A stretch of 64,000 nucleotides of DNA from Diprion similis (Eukaryota; Arthropoda; Insecta; Hymenoptera; Diprionidae): positions 13,812,501 to 13,876,500 of the forward strand of contig NC_060107.1 of NCBI RefSeq assembly GCF_021155765.1, read 5' to 3'. This document shows, one piece after another, positions 21,608-33,779 of this stretch. The first letter of the stretch is position 1, and each line of letters begins with the position of its first letter. The notes beneath the pieces were generated by a model. That model had not been told where the DNA came from, made no database searches, and was given only the letters and a program-made list of their open reading frames with translations. The position numbers were made by a program, and so were the translations under genes.

Positions 21608-24600
21608 CTGGAAACGGAAAAATCAATTGTTTTATAGCGGTTACAGGGTGAAATGAGTAATTGAAGAAAGGGTCTTCGTTGTTTGAGTTGGTTTGTATAT
21701 ACTTTGATGGACAAAATTCAAAGATAAGTATCGATTTCGATTCTGACCTCACAGGAATCCTTTTGTCCATTGGCGTAACCTGCGCACAAAAAGCTTTCAC
21801 GAATGAGTTTCGGATGACCAGTGGTCTGGAACATCTCTTGACAGACTGCATTTTCCATAATCGGCACTTCGACCTCTTGTAGAACGGAAGGAACTCCGCC
21901 GTCTGTAACGATTCATCAAAAAGTTTTGACACTACTTTCCTCACTGAATGAAATGGATGAGTTACATAAGGTTGAGGTTATTTTTTTAGGGATGCGCCCT
22001 GTGTTTCCTCGACTGTGCCTAATCATGTAACATTGAATCTTAAGAAATTGATCATTACATGCATACTTTTCATCCAAGAAAGATCGACTGTGAAAGTGAG
22101 CCCATATCAGATCCAGTGAACTCCGAATCCAATGGTGCGGTGACATCGAACTGATTGTTCGCAATGGGGTAGTGGAAACTGAGAAGGATACTTACTGTAT
22201 TTAAGTCTCCCCCACCCAGTGACTGTGGCCATTCTCCCAGTAAAGTCTGCGCCGTCATCTGGCATGCAGATCGGAACTATGTGCGTATCGAATACAACTG
22301 GTGTTTCCATTTCCAGAATAGCCAAATCATTTTCGAAGGTTGCTGGGTCGTAGTTACGGTGAACAATAACTCGTTTAACGTTCCGAGATACGCTGTGCTT
22401 TGTCTCGTGTTCGCCGGTGATATCAAACTCGCCGAGTACTGCCACAAGTGAGGCCAGGAATCTGTCGATAACGTTTAAATATCGATATTAGCAGGATGCA
22501 TGTAAGTATGTGATATATCTGAGACCCACACTTTTGTAATGAATGTATGAGTCGGCGATTTCTTTCACAGCCCATTAAACCACACCCAGCTAAAACATGC
22601 AAATCACGTCCTTGCGTACAGCTTTCATGCTTTATCAACCATCGGACCGAAGTAATACGTGGTTACGTGGGCTCTTTATGGAATATGGCAATATACCACA
22701 GTAAATATTATACTCACCCTGGTTGACAGTGGGCAGCGGTGGTGACATATTTGTTAGTGATAAGTACACCGCCACATTTATTTTTTGTGAACAACCCCAG
22801 CCAAGTTGCCTCACGTACAAGAACTTGCCAGGGCCATTCGCCAAACTTAGCCGCTTTTCCGCCAACGATTCTCCCTGTTTTCATCAACGGCCTAACGCCG
22901 CAATCTGTGGAAATAAAGAACAACGTGTTAGTATCAAATGCTTTATTGTTAATGGTGAAAATTGGAAAGTTATATGAGAAATTGACCTCTTGCATAATTT
23001 GGTTTATGACTGCTGGCGGTTATTTCGGTAGAACTCACTACAGGCCTTTCAGTTTCTATGGAACTGACTTCCGTATTTGAGATAGTAGGCACAGTTGGCT
23101 TCCTCACTGGTTTTGGCCTCTTGCTGACGGTTTGTGGTGGTTTTGTAGTTGTAGCACTTAGTGTAGCTGGCTTCGGTTTAGTCGTCGACACTTTTAGAGG
23201 TCGAGTAGGTTTGGTGGAAACAGTCACAGTCTTCTGGGTTGTCGTCGACAAGCGTGTTGGCGGTCGTTTAGTGGGTGTCGGCTTCTTAGTGGGCGACGTT
23301 GATGACGAAACTGTTGGTCTACGAATTGGCTTCTTCGTGGTGACGGTGACGGGTGGTTTTTGAGTAACTGTAGGTTGAGCAGGACTTTGCGTTGTCGTGT
23401 TTGTCTTTTTCTTGTAAACTAAATCACCCATGTCATCGAAGTTATCCTGAAGCGACTCAACAATTTTATTGACAAAGACATCAACCTTGTTTCCTAGAGC
23501 ATCGTCATCGATAAAGGCTGGCGTTGGGATATCATTCTCGTCAATGTTCTGGAAATCGGGATAGAAAGTTTGATTGAACGTTTCAACAATCGTGGGTTTT
23601 TCCTGTTGCGAGGACGGAACAGACATGTTTAGGTTAGGATTCCTGACTGGTGGGAAATTATTGAAATCATCGGGAGCCGTTGTCTCGTCTTCCGGGCTCA
23701 CTGGTGTAGCAATTCCTTCGTTATTTACGAAGATCGGATCTTTAAAGATTATTGGGTTGTGTGCAATTATAGTTTCCTGGGGCCAGGCGACAGGCCCAGC
23801 ACCAGGCTGAGTGTATGACGGTTTAAGATGGAAAGCTGGCTTCTCTGACCATGTGGAAAGAGTTACGGGTGATATTGGAGGTTTTTTGGTCTCGATTTCG
23901 TAATAAACCGTTGAATCCGGTCTCTCAGAGTTAACCGCTTGGTGAACCGTCGGCCTCACACTTTGAGGTGTTTCCGCTGGTTTGACAGTGGTCTCACTGT
24001 TGACGACGACCGGCTTTGTACTCGTGGCACCGTCTTTCAAATCAACGCTTATGTAACTGGAAGATACTACTCTTGTATTATTGGACTCCATGTTGTTAGT
24101 CGATATGACCGTGTTTATGTTGTGCGTTATAGTTGTTGAAAAGGCCGGTTTTTTTGAAGCAACAGGCTCGGCGGTGGTCGGGGGCCGTCGCGGAGGTGTT
24201 TTATGGTCACCTTTCGTAACATATTCATTTCCCAAGGGACCCAAAACGATTACAGTTGGCGCGGGTGGATTGGTAGATGGTCTGTTTGAATATATATCTT
24301 GAGTCGATGAACCAGTGCTGTACGTTCCCTGAGTTGAAGAAATCGGTGTATAAATCTTCATAGGAGTATCGTGAGTATCCGCTTTGTCAGGATTATCGGC
24401 ATGTTGAGTGCCCTCGTAGTCGTAATACACCGAACCTTGATTGGGTTTATAAAAAGTGTATGGAAAAGTGACTGTTGTTGCATCAGGCCTAGCAGATGGA
24501 CGAACAGAGGGAAACTTGATTTCTGGTGGTCCGACGGACGTGCCATCGATGCTCACCCATGTTTGTATACCAGAATCGTCGTCATGGGGGTCAGGATGGG

Positions 24601-26989
24601 AATTGGGCTCGGGAAGGGGTTCAGGTTCTGGGCTTGGGTTACTATCGTTGAGCATTGATAAGATGTGATTAATCGAATTTTCTTCGTGGTCAAGAACGTC
24701 GTGTTTTTTGTTCCCAGATTGGGTGTCGTATGAGATTGTTGGGACTCTAATCAGCTCATCTTCTTGTGCATACGTTGTTGGTGACATTGGAGTGGTAGGA
24801 CCATTCTTCATCGTTGAAATATACTTCGTATTCTTTTCTGACGTTATTTCGTTTGTCCCTGTGACGAAGTGCTCTTCTTCCGGAGATTTTGACGATGCTT
24901 TCAACAAATTACTGTTTATTGTTGAGGTACTATGGACTGTGACAGGTCTTTCATTCCCCAGCCCAGGTGGATTTGCGTTTGGTCCCTGTGGTCTTGAAGG
25001 AAGAGAATACAATTCGTAAGTTACAGACGACATTTGTTGCGCATTGTTGGGTCTTTCGGTCACCGTGGGAACCTTATTGGTTGAAATGCCGTGAGCGATC
25101 GATGGAGTCAGAGACGACTCCATTTCGGCTGCGATCTTCTGAGTCAAAGCTTCTACCTTCTGAGTAACTTCTTCAACTTTTTGCTTCATTATGTCAGATA
25201 ACTCCTGAGTGTTTGGCCTGTGGATATTTGACTGATCAGTTCCACCGTTAGGCCTTGACAATGAAATAGATCCCGGTATGAAGAGGTCGTCAGGATTATA
25301 ATTTTCGGTAAATAGGCTGCCATTCTCATTCAGTAATATCGTATCGGGACTTGAATGATTGTTGTTACCAATTCCCTGAGAAAACAAAACAGGCAATTGA
25401 TCAACCGGATCAGCAATCTGTAGGACTTGATCAGGATTCAAGAAGGTCGTTACAGTGTCCACGTCCTCTGGGTCTTGATTATCCTGAATATTATTGTTGG
25501 AAGCTGAATGGGTGATTAGTCCAGGTAGTCGCAAATCGTCCAAGTTACTTTGCTGGTGCAACAGAGCAGAAAAGTCAGATTCAAGATGACTGACGTCAAC
25601 TTGAGGAATTTGTGTTTTATCTTGAGTACTGCTTGCATGATGAAAGGTTGACGAAGGTGGTCCAAACGTCGAAATTTTAACATTCATATTTCCTCCAGCT
25701 CCAAGAACTTCTGAGAGTGTTGGTATGTCTGGTCTTCTTATGTCGGAACCATCTACGACAGTTGGTTGACTATTTTGTCCTTGACTGGCAGCTTGTGAAG
25801 GTACTATCCCCATTGGAGTTCCGTCAGGATTCAAAAGAATCGGGATATCGGGAACGTGATCGATTTCGTAGATATTCTGAAGTCCTGCGGTGCTCGGGCC
25901 AGTCTCATATAATTCATCAGCTGGTCGTTCGGCAGGCAACTGGCAGCAAGCGCCGAACAGAAATCCATCCATACATGCACCAACAACTTCGCCGCTTCTT
26001 CGTGTGCACTCATGATTGAACATGCAAACGGCTGGTTCGTTTGAAACAATCCTGGATGGGTGTGTGGGTTGGCATACTTTGGGAACTATCCTGTATCCAC
26101 CGAACAATTTTCTACCTGAAATTAGTAAATAAAGTACCAGTTACTACATCTATTCTCTCCAACAAGGATCATTCGTTTTACATAAAATACTGAAAGTTAC
26201 AATTCTTATTACAAGGGGTTTTTTAAGATCATGGTAGAAAAATATTAAGAGCCGGTGGATGTCGCAGCCCGCATGTCTCTAGAACCACTTCCTATCAATT
26301 TATACGTAACAGTTATACTCGCACGCGGACTGCTGCATATCACTTCAGGAAATGCACAGTATGTAGATTTCTCAATATAACTTGACCCGTAACCTACTTC
26401 ATTCTGGTGGCCCTAGACTTCTTATATGAAACTGAATAAAATAGGTCCCTATGCTAATTAGCTCGCACGCCCGAGGCTATAATCGTGATCGTTTCAATCT
26501 ACTCAGCATCAGCTGGTTACCAATATCAAGTAGCACGTTAAATTGGACAACTCTCGAACAGGAATGGCAACAAGGCAATATTCAGTTCGCACCCTGATCT
26601 GGAAATTAGAAATGTGTCATTAGACGCCAGCACTATTACTAATAGTCAAACGAAAACATTCTTATTTTGCTATTCATAAGTTTCCAATCATCGCAAAACT
26701 ATTCGTTTCTATTATGGTTAGTCACTAACGATCGATACTCGTCTATCTATATGACAGCTCGCACTTTCTTCCGACAATTTCTCTTTGTTAATTTCATTTC
26801 AATGCACTGCAGGTTCTCCAGTCATTGAAAGTATTGTTTATAATGAGGTTTATCGATGATAACCAAATATAATGGTAATGAACAAGCGGGCATACCTTTT
26901 GCTTGAGGCACATAGGACACTGAGAAGGCGGATGTCGTCACTAAGATTGTGAGGAAGACGTAAGCTTTCATGTTTCTTCTCGGAACCAT
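21446..26989 (-). CDS. flz: CLIP-domain serine protease filzig, complete CDS, six coding exons
   Basis: Trypsin-like secreted or cell-surface protease, 1330 aa. Coding exons, 5' to 3': 26989-26896, 26115-22987, 22904-22718, 22461-22196, 21902-21748, 21607-21446; phases 1, 1, 2, 1, 0. A hydrophobic leader (residues 9-25) is followed by a six-cysteine CLIP domain (C46, C62, C68, C79, C88, C89), then about 970 residues of Ser/Thr/Pro-rich spacer ending in Lys-Pro-Thr repeats. The protease begins DCGVRP; activation site GR|IVGG at 1086/1087; catalytic triad H1133, D1182, S1280; D1274 in the S1 pocket predicts trypsin-like cleavage. [16 protein letters not shown] and [12 protein letters not shown] are close to what I recall of Drosophila Filzig, which acts in the tracheal and cuticular apical matrix. 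The leader could be a signal peptide or a signal anchor; this cannot be decided here. Confidence 0.93.
21748..21902 (-). CDS. flz: filzig coding exon 5
   Basis: 155 nt, acceptor TCGTTACAG, donor GAG|GTCAGA. Encodes [23 protein letters not shown] and KDSCE. The matching exon of the neighbouring protease is also 155 nt. Confidence 0.95.
22196..22461 (-). CDS. flz: filzig coding exon 4: catalytic Asp
   Basis: 266 nt, acceptor TATCGACAG, donor TACA|GTAAGT. Encodes [15 protein letters not shown] and VTGWGRLKY. Confidence 0.95.
22718..22904 (-). CDS. flz: filzig coding exon 3: activation site and catalytic His
   Basis: 187 nt, acceptor TTTCCACAG, donor CAGG|GTGAGT. Encodes DCGVRP, GRIVGG and TAAHCQPG. 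Confidence 0.95.
22987..26115 (-). CDS. flz: filzig coding exon 2: CLIP domain and mucin-like spacer
   Basis: A single 3129-nt exon. Acceptor CTAATTTCAG. I place the donor at AGAG|GTCAAT because it is the only phase-1 site that joins to exon 3 and gives NYAR-DCGVRP; it has C at +3. A stronger GTGAGT just upstream (CCTGTA|GTGAGT) is in the wrong phase. The apparent start at 26107 is not real. Confidence 0.9.
26116..26895 (-). other. filzig intron 1
   Basis: 780 nt between the leader and CLIP exons, GT-AG. No repeat or nested gene seen. Confidence 0.85.
26896..26989 (-). CDS. flz: filzig coding exon 1: leader
   Basis: 31 codons plus one base, ending GCA AAA G|GTATGC. The ATG directly follows an acceptor (TAACTGTTTCAG|ATGG), so an intron splits the 5' UTR right at the start codon. 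A second in-frame ATG six codons later could also serve. Confidence 0.85.
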
Positions 26990-29900
26990 CTGAAACAGTT
27001 ATGATCGATTGAAAGTAATTGATAATTACAAGGTTTAGGCTAATAGTACTACTTTTTGTCTACGAATTACACTCGGAATTACATAATTATACAACATAGT
27101 TGGTGTATACATGTCGTTGTCAGTATCCTCCGACTTGTATAGGTGTCTGTCGTAACAGAGTGAACCGTTAAAATAAAATATCGATGTGTTAATGTCAGCC
27201 TCAGAAGTGTATACCGTCGTAAAGAAGCAGCTATTTCTGCTATTATCGGTTTTTTGTTCTACTCTCTTTACTCTTTCCACATACTAAAGTGGAATTCAGT
27301 ACTGAATAAATAAGAAGGTATTGTCAAAAACTAGACTCCTGCAAAAATTATATGTAAATTGGTTCGAAGTTCGAGTTTTCAGGATCATCAATGTGTCTCA
27401 TCAAACGGGAAATGGAGAAGGAGGTGTAAATCAATTATACTGTTATCACTCCTATCGACGCCTATGCGCTCGTACTTGACGCAGCGCAGACCTCTCCATG
27501 CGTTCACGCACAGGTTTCGTTCATACACATGAAATCCCGTTATCCGCGGCCGAGCATAGCCATGGTATGGCATACTGAACTGAAAGAAGAGAGAGAAGGA
27601 AAGAAAGAAAGATAGGGAGATGGCAAAAGAGAGAAGGAAGAAGACGAAGCAGAAGACAGAGAACGAAACGAGACAGGCAGAGGTAGCGAGCAGGTATCAT
27701 CATGGCGGTGTAGGTTCACGAAGGCACAAGACACCGGTAACCTAGTTACTAGATTCCCGGGCTGCACCATTCCAACCGAGCCTTTCGGTCGTTGGCGAGA
27801 AAACTAATGAAAAAAGAAGGGGGGAAAATCGTAAGAATACGGAAGGTATGAAAGAAGAAAAATTGAGGAAGTAATCGTTCGACATGCGATGCCTCTGTAT
27901 AAAAAATTGATCTTGCAGAGCAATGCATGGAGAGATATTCGAATGAGTAAATTATATCGTATCTCCAAAGAAGAAATAATACACTTGGACTATTAACGCA
28001 TGATGTTTTTCCATAAAGGTGCCCTGGATAAGCAACGATGCTCCCAAAAAGACTGGGTGTCTTATTTTTGCTTTGGGTTACTTTTCCTCATAAAATTTAG
28101 CGCGTTCTCGTGCTGGTTGGATGGTGTATGGCCTCTAAAAGATCCGCGAAAGGCTAGGTCAAGGCTTCTGTGCACCCAACGAACTCCAGAGAAGTGAGTA
28201 CGCGGTGGAAGGATGGACAAAAAAAGTAAGCATGCCGTAAAGTGGCCGGTGATCTATAAGCATTGAAAGAGGGTCGACGTCATACGGTGAATATTTATTT
28301 TCGAATCATGAATATGAAGTGAAACGATCTACAAATTGATGACATGATTCGGTTTTAGAATATCAACAAGCGACCGTATAGCCGAGTATTTTTTTTTCCT
28401 TTCTTTTATTCTTACAGTGCCTAACTAGCGAACCTAATTATTCCCAAGCACGAAACTGGCTCGCGTGCACAGCAGTGCGTGCGCTATCTGTCTATCCGGA
28501 AAGTGCAAGTTTAACTTGTAAATAACGCATAGTCGTTGCATTTTTCAAATTGTCTATAGGATTTAGGCTTATCTTGGATACGACAGAGTGCCCTTAGCTT
28601 ATCCTGAAACTTTGTCATCTATGTATATCTTAATGGTTCGTTTTCTTTCAAATACATTCCAGTACTATACGCGTATACCGGGAGCTAGATGAATCTAAAT
28701 TGATAGTATTGACACTGATATTTCATAGCGAGTACGTATTTTTAGAATTATGATATTTTTTGGAGCATTCCTCGGTAAAATACTGAATAAAGTTAAAAAG
28801 CAATGATGAAACATGCCCGATAAGATCCGTGACTTGCATCAACTTCCTTGGCCTTGGCTTCGAGTGCCGTTAGACGATCGGCTGGAGTTACATGATACGT
28901 GCGGCAGAAAAGCAGTTTCTATGGGATTCCATTTTTGTGTCTCTCTCTGTCGTACATGATGTACAGGTACAGAGATTAAATTATAGTTTCATCCACTTCA
29001 TGCGACCGATAAACTCGACTGAAATATTCTAGGAAATGTCACAAACACGTTACTCTCTACGTGTTCCGAGAGTGTTCTCGGTGGAATACGAGCAACGTTG
29101 AGTGAAACGCGTTTAAATATCGTTTCGTCTTTTTTTTGCCAAATATTAACACAAAGCCCAAAAATTTTCTCGCTTACGATGTACGTTCCATTTGAAATTA
29201 CACGAACGCATGTCGATGCAAATGAGTCTACCTAATAAGTATATCTAGCAATAAGTGATGAATCTACGTATAAGCGTCGAGCCTTGCAGTATGCGGATCA
29301 CGAATCCTCGATCGTGACCAACCGCGAATGTGCGCACAGAGAAAGCTTCTTCTGTCTTCTCGATTATCAGATCTGGGTGACCCAATTGCATTGCAACAGT
29401 TCAACTTCCTCTGTAACGATTGAAATTATTTGTTATTATCACTGACGCGTACCTTAAACAGACTAAGGCGACATTGGAAGAACGGTAAAACCTAGCTATA
29501 ATTCGAGAGCAAGAAGTATTAAGAAATTAAAACTCGCTTCCGGAATGTGCCATATATCGAGTGCGAGGCAACATTGATTGGATCTGGCCGTTGCGCTTTT
29601 CAGACCCCGAAAAATATCTGAAGCTTACAGTTTCAAGGGATACCGAAGAAATAAATTCCTAGAAGCAAATAGCTTGACCCCTTGAAAAGATGGCCCGACA
29701 AGCTTAGGTCCTCGTGAAACGTGGATATATGTGCTAACCAAATTATCATGTTAATTTTGTGATGACAGAGCCGGTTGTTCACCATTGACCGTTACAAAGC
29801 TTGGTATGTATCATCTGCGCCAATGTTAGCGTTGACCAACGGGTGCTGATGAATTTTCCTCAACATTTTCTCTGTACTACTTCATTCAGGTCTCACTTTC

Positions 29901-30251
29901 AAACAGCAATTAAATAATAAAACAATAAAAAAAAAATGAGACACAACATCTAAAAACACGGTCGCGTTCGAAAAAAGTATCAACTACATGTGGCCAGGTG
30001 AAACGAAGCGTAGGAAAGAATCGCCTACATTCTAACCACCTCTTTACTCACAGTCTAGCTTTCTCCAGACTCCACCTGACGACCACGGTTACTATGATCG
30101 GATCATTTACTCGTCCTCCGAAATGAGATGTAAGCGCATGCTAAAAATCAACCGCTTTTACGAGCCTGATGAAGTACTATTGAGAAAACGACCGCGATGG
30201 AGTTGGTAACAAATAGGTGTATTGTAAAAAATATAAGGCTAGTTCACTCAC
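26990..30251 (-). other. filzig 5' UTR intron (predicted); no coding seen
   Basis: Runs from the candidate UTR exon to the acceptor at the start codon. It contains a polypurine tract (27.58-27.69 kb). Open frames at 27.4-27.8 kb come from that tract. Confidence 0.45.
27581..27690 (+). repeat. polypurine tract (GA/GAAA-rich)
   Basis: About 110 bp of nearly pure A and G on the plus strand (AAAGAAGAGAGAGAAGG-type), hence pyrimidine-rich on the filzig sense strand. Confidence 0.85.
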
Positions 30252-30370
30252 ATTGGTTGTTTGAAGATGGTTCGACTAGTTATGGAAGGACAAATGCTGA
30301 GATGGTTAGAACATTACGTTTGCGTATTTCTTTAGCCTTTACTTCCGGAATGCGATCCTCTTGATATCAG
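30252..30370 (-). other. flz: candidate filzig 5' UTR exon
   Basis: About 115 nt from a start roughly 30 bases after a TATA box to a strong donor (ACCAAT|GTGAGTGA), in the right strand for filzig. Only a two-codon upstream frame (ATG TTC TAA) is present. Linking it to the 26.99-kb acceptor is inference; another donor near 30.05 kb (GACT|GTGAGT) is an alternative. Confidence 0.4.
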
Positions 30371-30392
30371 TGCCGTAGCGGATAAGTCACTG

Positions 30393-30401
30393 TATTTTAT
30401 A
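30393..30401 (-). promoter_or_regulatory. TATA box, candidate filzig promoter
   Basis: TATAAAATA on the minus strand, followed about 30 bases on by a CACTGA that could serve as initiator. Confidence 0.4.
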
Positions 30402-33400
30402 GTCTTTTCCACCTATGAAGACACTGGAAGTCCACCAATCCTCGTAAACGTTGTCGTATTTACGTAAATCTTTATGAATGAAAATTTGGAGTTGTGTCGA
30501 TCACTGTGAACGGCAGGAACAAAACTCTCCTCCTTTATTCGGGATTCGTAGTAGTGGATTAAAATCGTTTAAGTAACCCAAGTACTCGGTCTGCAGCGTT
30601 GATATTCGTTGGAGAACGACGGTAGTCCTTTTTCAAAACTGGTCCCGGGTGTGTAACGGAATCACTGTACAACTCTTCTTCGTAACTGATCCCACAATAT
30701 CGCGAGCAAACAACGTTTCGGTCGTACGTTAAAGGAGAATACGAAAAAGTTAAACCGACCGGTCTAAAGTCGATGAGGGTTGCAGGCAGAGCACACTACC
30801 GGTACCAAAGGACGGTGTGTATCGAAAGCACGCCGAGCTGATCGAACTCTGTTCTGTCCACTATCGAGCCATCCAGTTAGTTAAGTGGAAGCTACCTGTC
30901 TGTCGAGCACTCTATGCCCTGGCAAAACGGGCATGGCTTGGGCCTGGCATGTGGTGGAATTACATGGCAAAGTCATAAGCGGTGCTCAAGTGGTGGTAGA
31001 CCGAAGCAAGTTACCCACAACGCAAACGAAGAGGAGAGGGGCAGCCAGCGGAAGAAGCACGGAGTAGAGTACAGGACGATTGGTGGACAAGGCGAGCGCA
31101 GGGAGAGGTGCAAGAGGCAAAGTGGGTCAGTGGCCCAAGTCACATGGTGGGGCCCGACGTCGCTCGGCACACTGTCCTACTCCCTGACGATGTTTCGTCG
31201 CCGATGGTGCACGTGCATTTCCATCTTCGATTGACAAAAATTCAACCTAAGGCCGTGGTGAGCGCCAAGGACAGAGAGATGAGGGCCAGGCAAGCCACAC
31301 CGTGAAACCTCGGAGAGATGAAATTTCTCCCAGGTCGTTAATGGACTCGAAGATTACTCCCGCTGCCTTGGTATTATACGGATCCATTAGCCAAGGGTCA
31401 TGGAAGGATCGACGCAAAAGTTAACGGCGTCTTTGAAATTTCCTGGGTAATTTGCGGAATTCTTCGAGATCAGAGTTGTACGTTCGTTGATAATTTATAT
31501 ACACTGGTTGGTATGTTGATGTTGAAGAAACAGGCTGTTTTACCAAATATGGTTCACCGTTGTTGCTTGAACTCCGGTAGTTCAAGGCCACTGTCAGCAA
31601 TTAGATCAGAATCTTTCGATGATATTACGCTGTCTGTAACGACAACAAGAGATGACAATCTCTCCGATTACAGACGAGCGTTTATAATACGTAAGACGCA
31701 ACGTTCCGACTTCTGTGCAACGGTGATTGTGTATTTTCAAACAATTAGCGAGTATTAAGATGCCTTTGCGTAATTCATTCAAATACCTGCGACTTTGGAT
31801 AACACCCCATGTAATATCGTTTTTTATTCTCTTTGTGTCTGCAGCTAGAAAATAATCCAGAATTTCGCTTCACCACCATCACCACCAAATGATTCCATTT
31901 GGACACTGATCGATGTTACTCTTGCCTTAGTGAAAACTTTGTAACCCACCAAAAATGTGAAGATATAATGAAACTTGGCTTTGAAGCAATTGAACCGTCA
32001 CCAGATAAAAAATTAAAACGTGCAAACGGTGCGGTGAAGCAGGTTTTTGCGATGACATGATGACGGACGAAATTTCCCTGCTGCTAAACTGAATCAGCAT
32101 CAGTCGACAGCAAGTGTTAATCATCCGTAACGGTCTCGAACTCTTCGGTACACGTTAACTGCATCTCGATCGGTATCTAAGTCAGTGCTTATAAGCACGC
32201 AGCTCACTCTTGGGTCGCAACTTGGCAATGATCCCTGTACACCACATTACACGAGTATAACTTTGCCCGCGAGTACGTGTAATGATTGTGGGAACTAAAA
32301 TAAGGCTGAGAATAAGCCGCGAGATTAAATTTGGACCCCGACAAACATCTTCAGCCGGTTACATACCATAATTGCCTAGCCTGGACCACCGGCGTATCTC
32401 GATGACCCACTAACGTAATTCAGCATCTGCAACTTTGGTCTATGTACAATGTACATACACACGATGCTGCATGGATATGAATATACATAAGCACACATCT
32501 GAATCGTGATGAATATATGAATTTTAGCGTTATGTTGAGAGGGGAAACTAGGACCAATATGGAGGTTATGTTGATGATCACCGGATATGAGATGAAAAAT
32601 TCACACGCTGCTGTGAATCTGATTGGTATAGCTCCCTAAAATTTTTTCCAGTCTTGATGTGGCATTCCATTCTTTGTTGCGCTCTCATTGTCACAGTTGA
32701 GAGAGTGTATACGAATTGAGGTCATTATTTGCGGTCGAATTTACCTATCTGACGAGGCGAATCGGTTATCACTATCTGATATACCTTTTATACGAGGTAC
32801 TTGCACTAGCTATTGCTATTAAGATAAGATATATTTCGAGAACTTTATGTTTATTTATTTTTTGGTCAAATGTTTCTCCGCGAATTATACAGCTGATATC
32901 GGTGATTAGATGTGGATAAGATGTAATATAAAAGGTTGTAATAGAGATATTCTTGAGGGTGCATTACGGGTTTTTCCCAACATTACGTGTTTCAACTTCG
33001 TTATTATCGAGCTCGTTTATCTAGAAAGTCAGGCTCTCCAACGATTACGATGAAAAGGTGCTTTGACCGAAAACAAAAACGATGCGATTTTGAAGTGGAA
33101 AAAAACGTGCGGGAGATAAGAAGAATTCGATACACAATATATCCGATGGTACGTAATACTTATTTACGATATGATTTCAAATATCGTAAATAACTTTGTC
33201 TGATTCTAGAATCATTTTACAATTGGGGACTTTCATGATTTGATTTCTATTTTGTATCTTATAAGTACGGGAAAAAATAGTTTGGTTACAGTTTTTCTTT
33301 TCCCCTTTGAAACAAAGTTGGAGCAGAAACTGTAGGTGGAAAAAAAATTATTGTGTGACGTAATCCATGCTATAGTGTACCACAAAAAAGTGAAATTTGA

Positions 33401-33405
33401 TTGTA
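30402..33405. other. upstream of filzig; GC-rich block, no gene supported
   Basis: A GC-rich block at 30.88-31.32 kb has overlapping open frames on both strands, none with a recognisable domain. A minus-strand TATAAACG lies near 31.68 kb and is an alternative promoter. The rest is AT-rich. Confidence 0.4.
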
Positions 33406-33776
33406 TACAGGGTGTTTAAGTTAAGTTAGCACATACTGCGAAGGTGTGTAGGGGCTGCCTAAGCAATTATTTTGAGGCAAGACATACATGGTCGTAAAAA
33501 CTCATCCTAATGGGGCTTTGAAGGATTTGATACCATCCCTGTTCGTAGTGTAATGAGTCAGATCGTTTTGTTGACTTCACACAAGAACTTTGTTCTCTTG
33601 TCTACGGCTGAATAAAACGTTGGGTCGAAAGTAATCACATCTGATTCATTACACTATGAACAAGCGCGCGGTATCCAATACTTCAAAGCCTTCCACAGCC
33701 GTTAGGATGAGTGTCTGACGTGTCTTACCTTCAAAATGAAATGAAGTATGTAGAAAGTTAACATGAACACCCTGTA
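33406..33776. mobile_element. 371-bp hairpin element with TA target site
   Basis: Begins TACAGGGTGTT and ends AACACCCTGTA, with a TA dinucleotide on each side. Subterminal blocks are also inverted: ACTCATCCTAA with TTAGGATGAGT, and TAGTGTAATGAGTCAGAT with its complement ATCTGATTCATTACACTA. No coding capacity. The TA site suggests a Tc1/mariner-type source, but that is inference. Confidence 0.88.
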
Positions 33777-33779
33777 TAA

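Noticed and set aside
23058-25167. Several plus-strand frames of 62-103 aa
   Set aside because: Antisense shadows of the filzig CLIP/spacer exon.
26107-26115. Start of filzig at TTG (26107)
   Set aside because: Not an ATG. The upstream leader exon at 26896-26989 joins in phase and supplies a signal peptide.
30885-31305. Overlapping open frames on both strands in a GC-rich block
   Set aside because: GC content alone produces open frames; no domain, no splice sites in phase, no start context.
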